Below, piece after piece: positions 7,519 through 9,757 of a stretch of 9,757 nt of DNA. Position numbers and translations under genes: made by a program. This DNA is from Chitinophagales bacterium (GTDB taxonomy: Bacteria; Bacteroidota; Bacteroidia; Chitinophagales; UBA10324), in NCBI GenBank assembly GCA_013695715.1, contig JACCZZ010000018.1, positions 1 to 9,757 of the forward strand, in the 5' to 3' direction. Within the stretch, counting starts at the first letter, position 1. Every line of letters begins with the position of its first letter. The notes under the pieces were generated by a model that was given only the letters and a program-made list of their open reading frames with translations, ran no database searches and was not told where the DNA came from.

Positions 7519-7911
7519 TTAACGTTTGCTGAACTGAAAGCGCTTGCGTGCCTTCTTACGACCTGGTTTTTTGCGTTCTACTGCACGCGGATCGCGGGTG
7601 AGCAATTTTAACGGTTTTAAAGTGGCCTTAAACTCAGCATTGATTTTTACCAAAGACCGGGCAATACCCAAGCGGATTGCTTCTGCCTGCCCCTTAATGC
7701 CACCACCTGAAACGTTTACGATAACATCGTATTTACCATCAAGATTAAGAATTTTAAAGGGCTGCTCTACTACCTGTTGAAAAATTTTCTGTGGAAAATA
7801 GTTGATGTAATCTTTGCCGTTCACCACAATTTTTGAATCACCTGTTGCTGGCATTATAAATACACGCGCTGACGCTTCTTTTCTTCTACCTATGGAGTTT
7901 GTTTTTTCCAC
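7519..7911 (-). CDS. rpsI: 30S ribosomal protein S9
   Basis: S9 is a small-subunit protein whose C-terminal tail reaches the decoding P site. The 130 residues include IGRRKEASARVFI (7-19), VSGGGIKGQAEAIRLGIARS (67-86) and the basic C-terminus RDPRAVERKKPGRKKARKRF (107-126), ending in the universal SKR. The start is GTG at 7911; a TAA six codons upstream in frame leaves no ATG option. The gene lies 28 bases downstream of rplM, the usual L13-S9 pairing. Its start context AATAAAGTGGAAAAAA is identical to that of rpsB. Confidence 0.98.
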   Translation of the reverse strand: MEKTNSIGRRKEASARVFIMPATGDSKIVVNGKDYINYFPQKIFQQVVEQPFKILNLDGKYDVIVNVSGGGIKGQAEAIRLGIARSLVKINAEFKATLKPLKLLTRDPRAVERKKPGRKKARKRFQFSKR

Positions 7912-7939
7912 TTTATTGTAAATTATTTATGAGTGAGTT

Positions 7940-8380
7940 CTATTTTAATTCTCTTGGAGTTTGTGCAGTATGATTGTGCTTTTCTCCAGCGAAAACATGC
8001 AGCTTTGAGAACATGGCGCGACCGAGCTTTGTTTTTGGTAACATGCCTCGTATGGCCTCTTCAACCAGATATGTAGGCTTACGAACAAGCAGCTCTTTTG
8101 GGGAAGTTATACGTTTGCCTCCGGGATACCCAGTATAGGTCACCAATTCCTTGTCTGTCATTTTCTTCCCTGTCAGCCTAACCTTCTCTGCATTAATTAC
8201 GATTACATGATCTCCGCAGTCAAAGTGGGTGGTGAAATAAGGCTTGTGCTTTCCTATTAAAAGTGAGGCAACTTTAGTTGCCAGGCGGCCCAGAGGTTGC
8301 CCCGTTGCATCAATTAAAAGCCACTCACGCTTAACGATTTTCTCATTGGCGTGCTGGGTTCGAAAACTTAAGGTATTCAC
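7940..8380 (-). CDS. rplM: 50S ribosomal protein L13
   Basis: L13 is an early-assembling large-subunit protein that binds 23S rRNA. Family blocks are WLLIDATGQPLGRLAT (20-35), DCGDHVIVINAEKVRLTGKK (54-73), YTGYPGG (82-88), GMLPKTKLGRAMF (112-124) and VFAGEKHNH (129-137). The length of 146 and the N-terminus MNTLSFRT fit Bacteroidota L13. The start is GTG at 8380, two codons after an in-frame TAG (8384-8386), so no other start is possible without losing the conserved N-terminus. This is the first gene of the translation operon, about 30 bases downstream of the predicted transcription start. Confidence 0.98.
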   Translation of the reverse strand: MNTLSFRTQHANEKIVKREWLLIDATGQPLGRLATKVASLLIGKHKPYFTTHFDCGDHVIVINAEKVRLTGKKMTDKELVTYTGYPGGKRITSPKELLVRKPTYLVEEAIRGMLPKTKLGRAMFSKLHVFAGEKHNHTAQTPRELK

Positions 8381-8415
8381 AGTCTAAAAGTTTGTATCAT
8401 TAAAATTTGGGAATG

Positions 8416-8445
8416 CAAAGGTATGTGGATAAATGAAACAAGCAA
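8416..8445 (-). promoter_or_regulatory. Bacteroidota-type promoter of the rplM-rpsI-rpsB-tsf operon
   Basis: On the minus strand, TTG (8445-8443) is followed after exactly 19 bases by TACCTTTG (8423-8416). This matches the -33 TTG and -7 TAnnTTTG elements recognised by the Bacteroidota primary sigma factor, with the preferred spacing. Transcription would start near 8409, giving a leader of about 29 bases before the rplM GTG. That is too short for a structured ribosomal-protein autoregulatory leader. Confidence 0.75.
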
Positions 8446-8542
8446 GGTTTTAAGAGAAGTATTTACGTGTGCGACGTGTAACTTCTTGATAATGAATGTG
8501 CATTCCGAACATAGTTCAAATCTCCCTAACAATTTCCCCAAT

Positions 8543-8795
8543 TTACTCATTGGGAAGCTGAAAAATTTTTTCAGGTAAAACCTCCATGAACTCTGCGAAG
8601 GGACCCTGATATTTATTGATGAGGTGAAACAAGGAATCATCCTCATGTGTCATATAATTCCAGTTGGCATTTCCGAGTTTACGCTGAATGGGTTCATCCC
8701 ATGAGATACCATAATAGTCGAACAAAATAATGCCGACTAACCAGCGTAAATGCAAAAAATGCCGCAGGAAGAAATTTTATGAATGGATAAGAACT
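8543..8795 (-). pseudogene. Remnant of a membrane glycosyltransferase-like gene (N-terminal fragment)
   Basis: The frame at 8543-8755 encodes IILFDYYGISWDEPIQRKLG, then GNANWNYMTHEDDSLFHLINKYQGPFAE. The [FD]YYG.SWDEP.QR block followed by a YG..FE region resembles the first extracytoplasmic loop of family 39-like dolichyl-phosphate-mannose type glycosyltransferases of Bacteroidota. The preceding membrane helix (YPFIKFLPAAFFAFTLV) is present but in another frame (8795-8739), so a one-base shift near 8738 separates them. No ATG leads either part, and the frame stops after VLPEKIFQLPNE, whereas complete proteins have several hundred more residues. It is therefore a dead fragment. It lies just upstream of the rplM promoter, between that operon and the divergent nadB. 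Confidence 0.55.
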
Positions 8796-8979
8796 TTATC
8801 GTGTACTCAACGGAATATACAACAAATCATTTGCAATTGACAGCTTGTTTAATGACTGAATAGCAATAAATCACTATCTTATTTCAATCATGTTGATGTG
8901 CAAATATGAGAGGTTATACTAATGCATTAAAAAAGATGCACTTACTTTATCTAACCATGTTTCTCTTTACTTTGAGCTC

Positions 8980-9757
8980 ATGAAAAAATACGATTTCCTC
9001 ATCATCGGCTCCGGCATTGCCGGGCTTACCTATGCTTTGAAAGTTGCTGAATACGGAACCGTCTGCATCATCACAAAAGCTTCAGAGGATGAGTCAAACA
9101 CCAAGTACGCACAGGGCGGAGTAGCAGCAGTGTGGGATTTCGAGGAAGATTCATACAAGAAACATATTGCCGATACCCTCGATGCAGGCGCCGGGCTATG
9201 TGATGAAAAGATTGTAGAAATCGTGGTAAGAGAGGGGCCGCAGCGAGTGCAAGAGGTGATTGAGTGGGGAGCTAAATTCGACAAGACAAAAACAGGTACA
9301 TACGATTTAGGTCGCGAAGGCGGACATTCTGAACACCGCGTGTTGCATCATAAAGACAATACAGGTCTCGAGATAGAACGCATCTTGCTTAAGCAGATCG
9401 TGAAGCATCCGAACATAGACATGTTCTCTCATTATTTCGCCATCGATATCATCACCCAGCATCACCTTGGCGTTGAAGTTACGCGCCGCACAAAAAATAT
9501 TGAATGCTACGGTGTCTATGCGTTAAATATTGAAACAGGAAACATAGAAACTCTTCTTTCACGCATTACACTTATCGCTACAGGCGGAGCAGGTCATGTT
9601 TATAGGAACACTACCAACCCAATAATTGCTACAGGTGATGGTGTTGCAATGGTTTACCGTGCTAAGGGAAAGGTGGAGAACATGGAGTTCTACCAGTTTC
9701 ATCCTACTGCATTATATCACCCGGGAGAGTATCCCTCTTACCTGATTACAGAGGCCA
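8980..9757 (+). CDS. nadB: L-aspartate oxidase, N-terminal part
   Basis: NadB oxidises L-aspartate to iminoaspartate with FAD. NadA then condenses the product to quinolinate in de novo NAD synthesis. The visible 259 codons begin at the ATG at 8980. The dinucleotide-binding motif GSGIAG is at 10-15, and NTKYAQGGVAAV (40-51) is the family's FAD-contacting segment. Active-site surroundings include GREGGHSEHRVLH (111-123), with the substrate-region Glu113, and MEFYQFHPTALY (235-246), with His241. IATGGAG (199-205) and TNPIIATGDG (212-221) complete the flavoprotein pattern. The C-terminal half, with the capping end and helical domain, lies beyond the window. It is divergent from the ribosomal operon; I see no convincing promoter in the gap before it (8796-8979). 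The sequence is otherwise intact. Confidence 0.96.
   Translation, partial: MKKYDFLIIGSGIAGLTYALKVAEYGTVCIITKASEDESNTKYAQGGVAAVWDFEEDSYKKHIADTLDAGAGLCDEKIVEIVVREGPQRVQEVIEWGAKFDKTKTGTYDLGREGGHSEHRVLHHKDNTGLEIERILLKQIVKHPNIDMFSHYFAIDIITQHHLGVEVTRRTKNIECYGVYALNIETGNIETLLSRITLIATGGAGHVYRNTTNPIIATGDGVAMVYRAKGKVENMEFYQFHPTALYHPGEYPSYLITEA

Noticed and set aside
6804..7532. 242-codon plus-strand frame opposite rpsB
   Set aside because: It lies antisense to conserved rpsB, has no recognisable domain, and is explained by the codon bias of S2.
8377..8646. 89-codon minus-strand frame upstream of rplM
   Set aside because: It overlaps the rplM promoter and the glycosyltransferase fragment in another frame and has no protein-like features.
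8837..8865. TTGACA followed by an AT-rich -10-like stretch upstream of nadB
   Set aside because: The -10 match is poor and the host group does not use the E. coli consensus.
9030..9284. 84-codon minus-strand frame within nadB
   Set aside because: It is antisense to a clear NadB coding sequence with FAD and active-site motifs.
1..9757. CRISPR arrays, IS ends, tRNA or rRNA genes
   Set aside because: No regularly spaced repeats, transposase motifs, terminal inverted repeats or RNA gene signatures were seen on either strand.

Overview
The window looks like chromosome from a member of the Bacteroidota. The evidence is the gene order rplM-rpsI-rpsB-tsf, a promoter upstream of rplM that matches the phylum's TTG-N19-TAnnTTTG pattern exactly, no clear Shine-Dalgarno sequences, a relaxed lipobox on the first protein, and a Bacteroidota-type tryptophan dioxygenase. 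I cannot name a genus. Everything except the last gene is on the minus strand.

Layout from left to right: the N-terminal part of a lipoprotein resembling M28-type glutaminyl cyclases or aminopeptidases (1-281, cut by the window edge); a two-gene ABC exporter of the NatA/NatB type (permease 362-1645, ATPase 1638-2543, overlapping by 8 bases); an AT-rich accessory stretch of small or broken genes (2742-4494); a tryptophan 2,3-dioxygenase family gene (4506-5537); the translation cluster tsf, rpsB, rpsI and rplM (5578-8380), read leftwards from a promoter at 8416-8445; a degenerate fragment of a membrane glycosyltransferase-like gene (8543-8795); and, on the plus strand, the first 259 codons of nadB, L-aspartate oxidase (8980 to the window end).

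The housekeeping genes are intact and functionally clear: three ribosomal proteins plus elongation factor Ts in one transcription unit, with the dioxygenase gene 40 bases downstream and possibly read by the same transcript. The dioxygenase (entry to the kynurenine route) and NadB (entry to the aspartate route) both feed toward quinolinate and NAD, but they are on opposite strands and 3.4 kb apart, so no linkage is claimed.

The most notable content is in the non-core stretches. A HEPN-domain protein (RSKIVH motif) is split by one missing T in a T6 run. A second protein, possibly TerB-like, is split by one missing A in an A3 run. The glycosyltransferase remnant is also out of frame by one base. 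All flanking conserved genes are clean, so this looks like gene decay (or homopolymer errors confined to these loci), not generally poor sequence. All three ribosomal protein genes use GTG starts that are forced by nearby in-frame stops, and two share an identical 16-base start context. S2 carries a long acidic then Gly/Pro/Arg-rich tail. I do not see a clearly new system. The HEPN and TerB-like pair is the best candidate for a decayed accessory or defence module.
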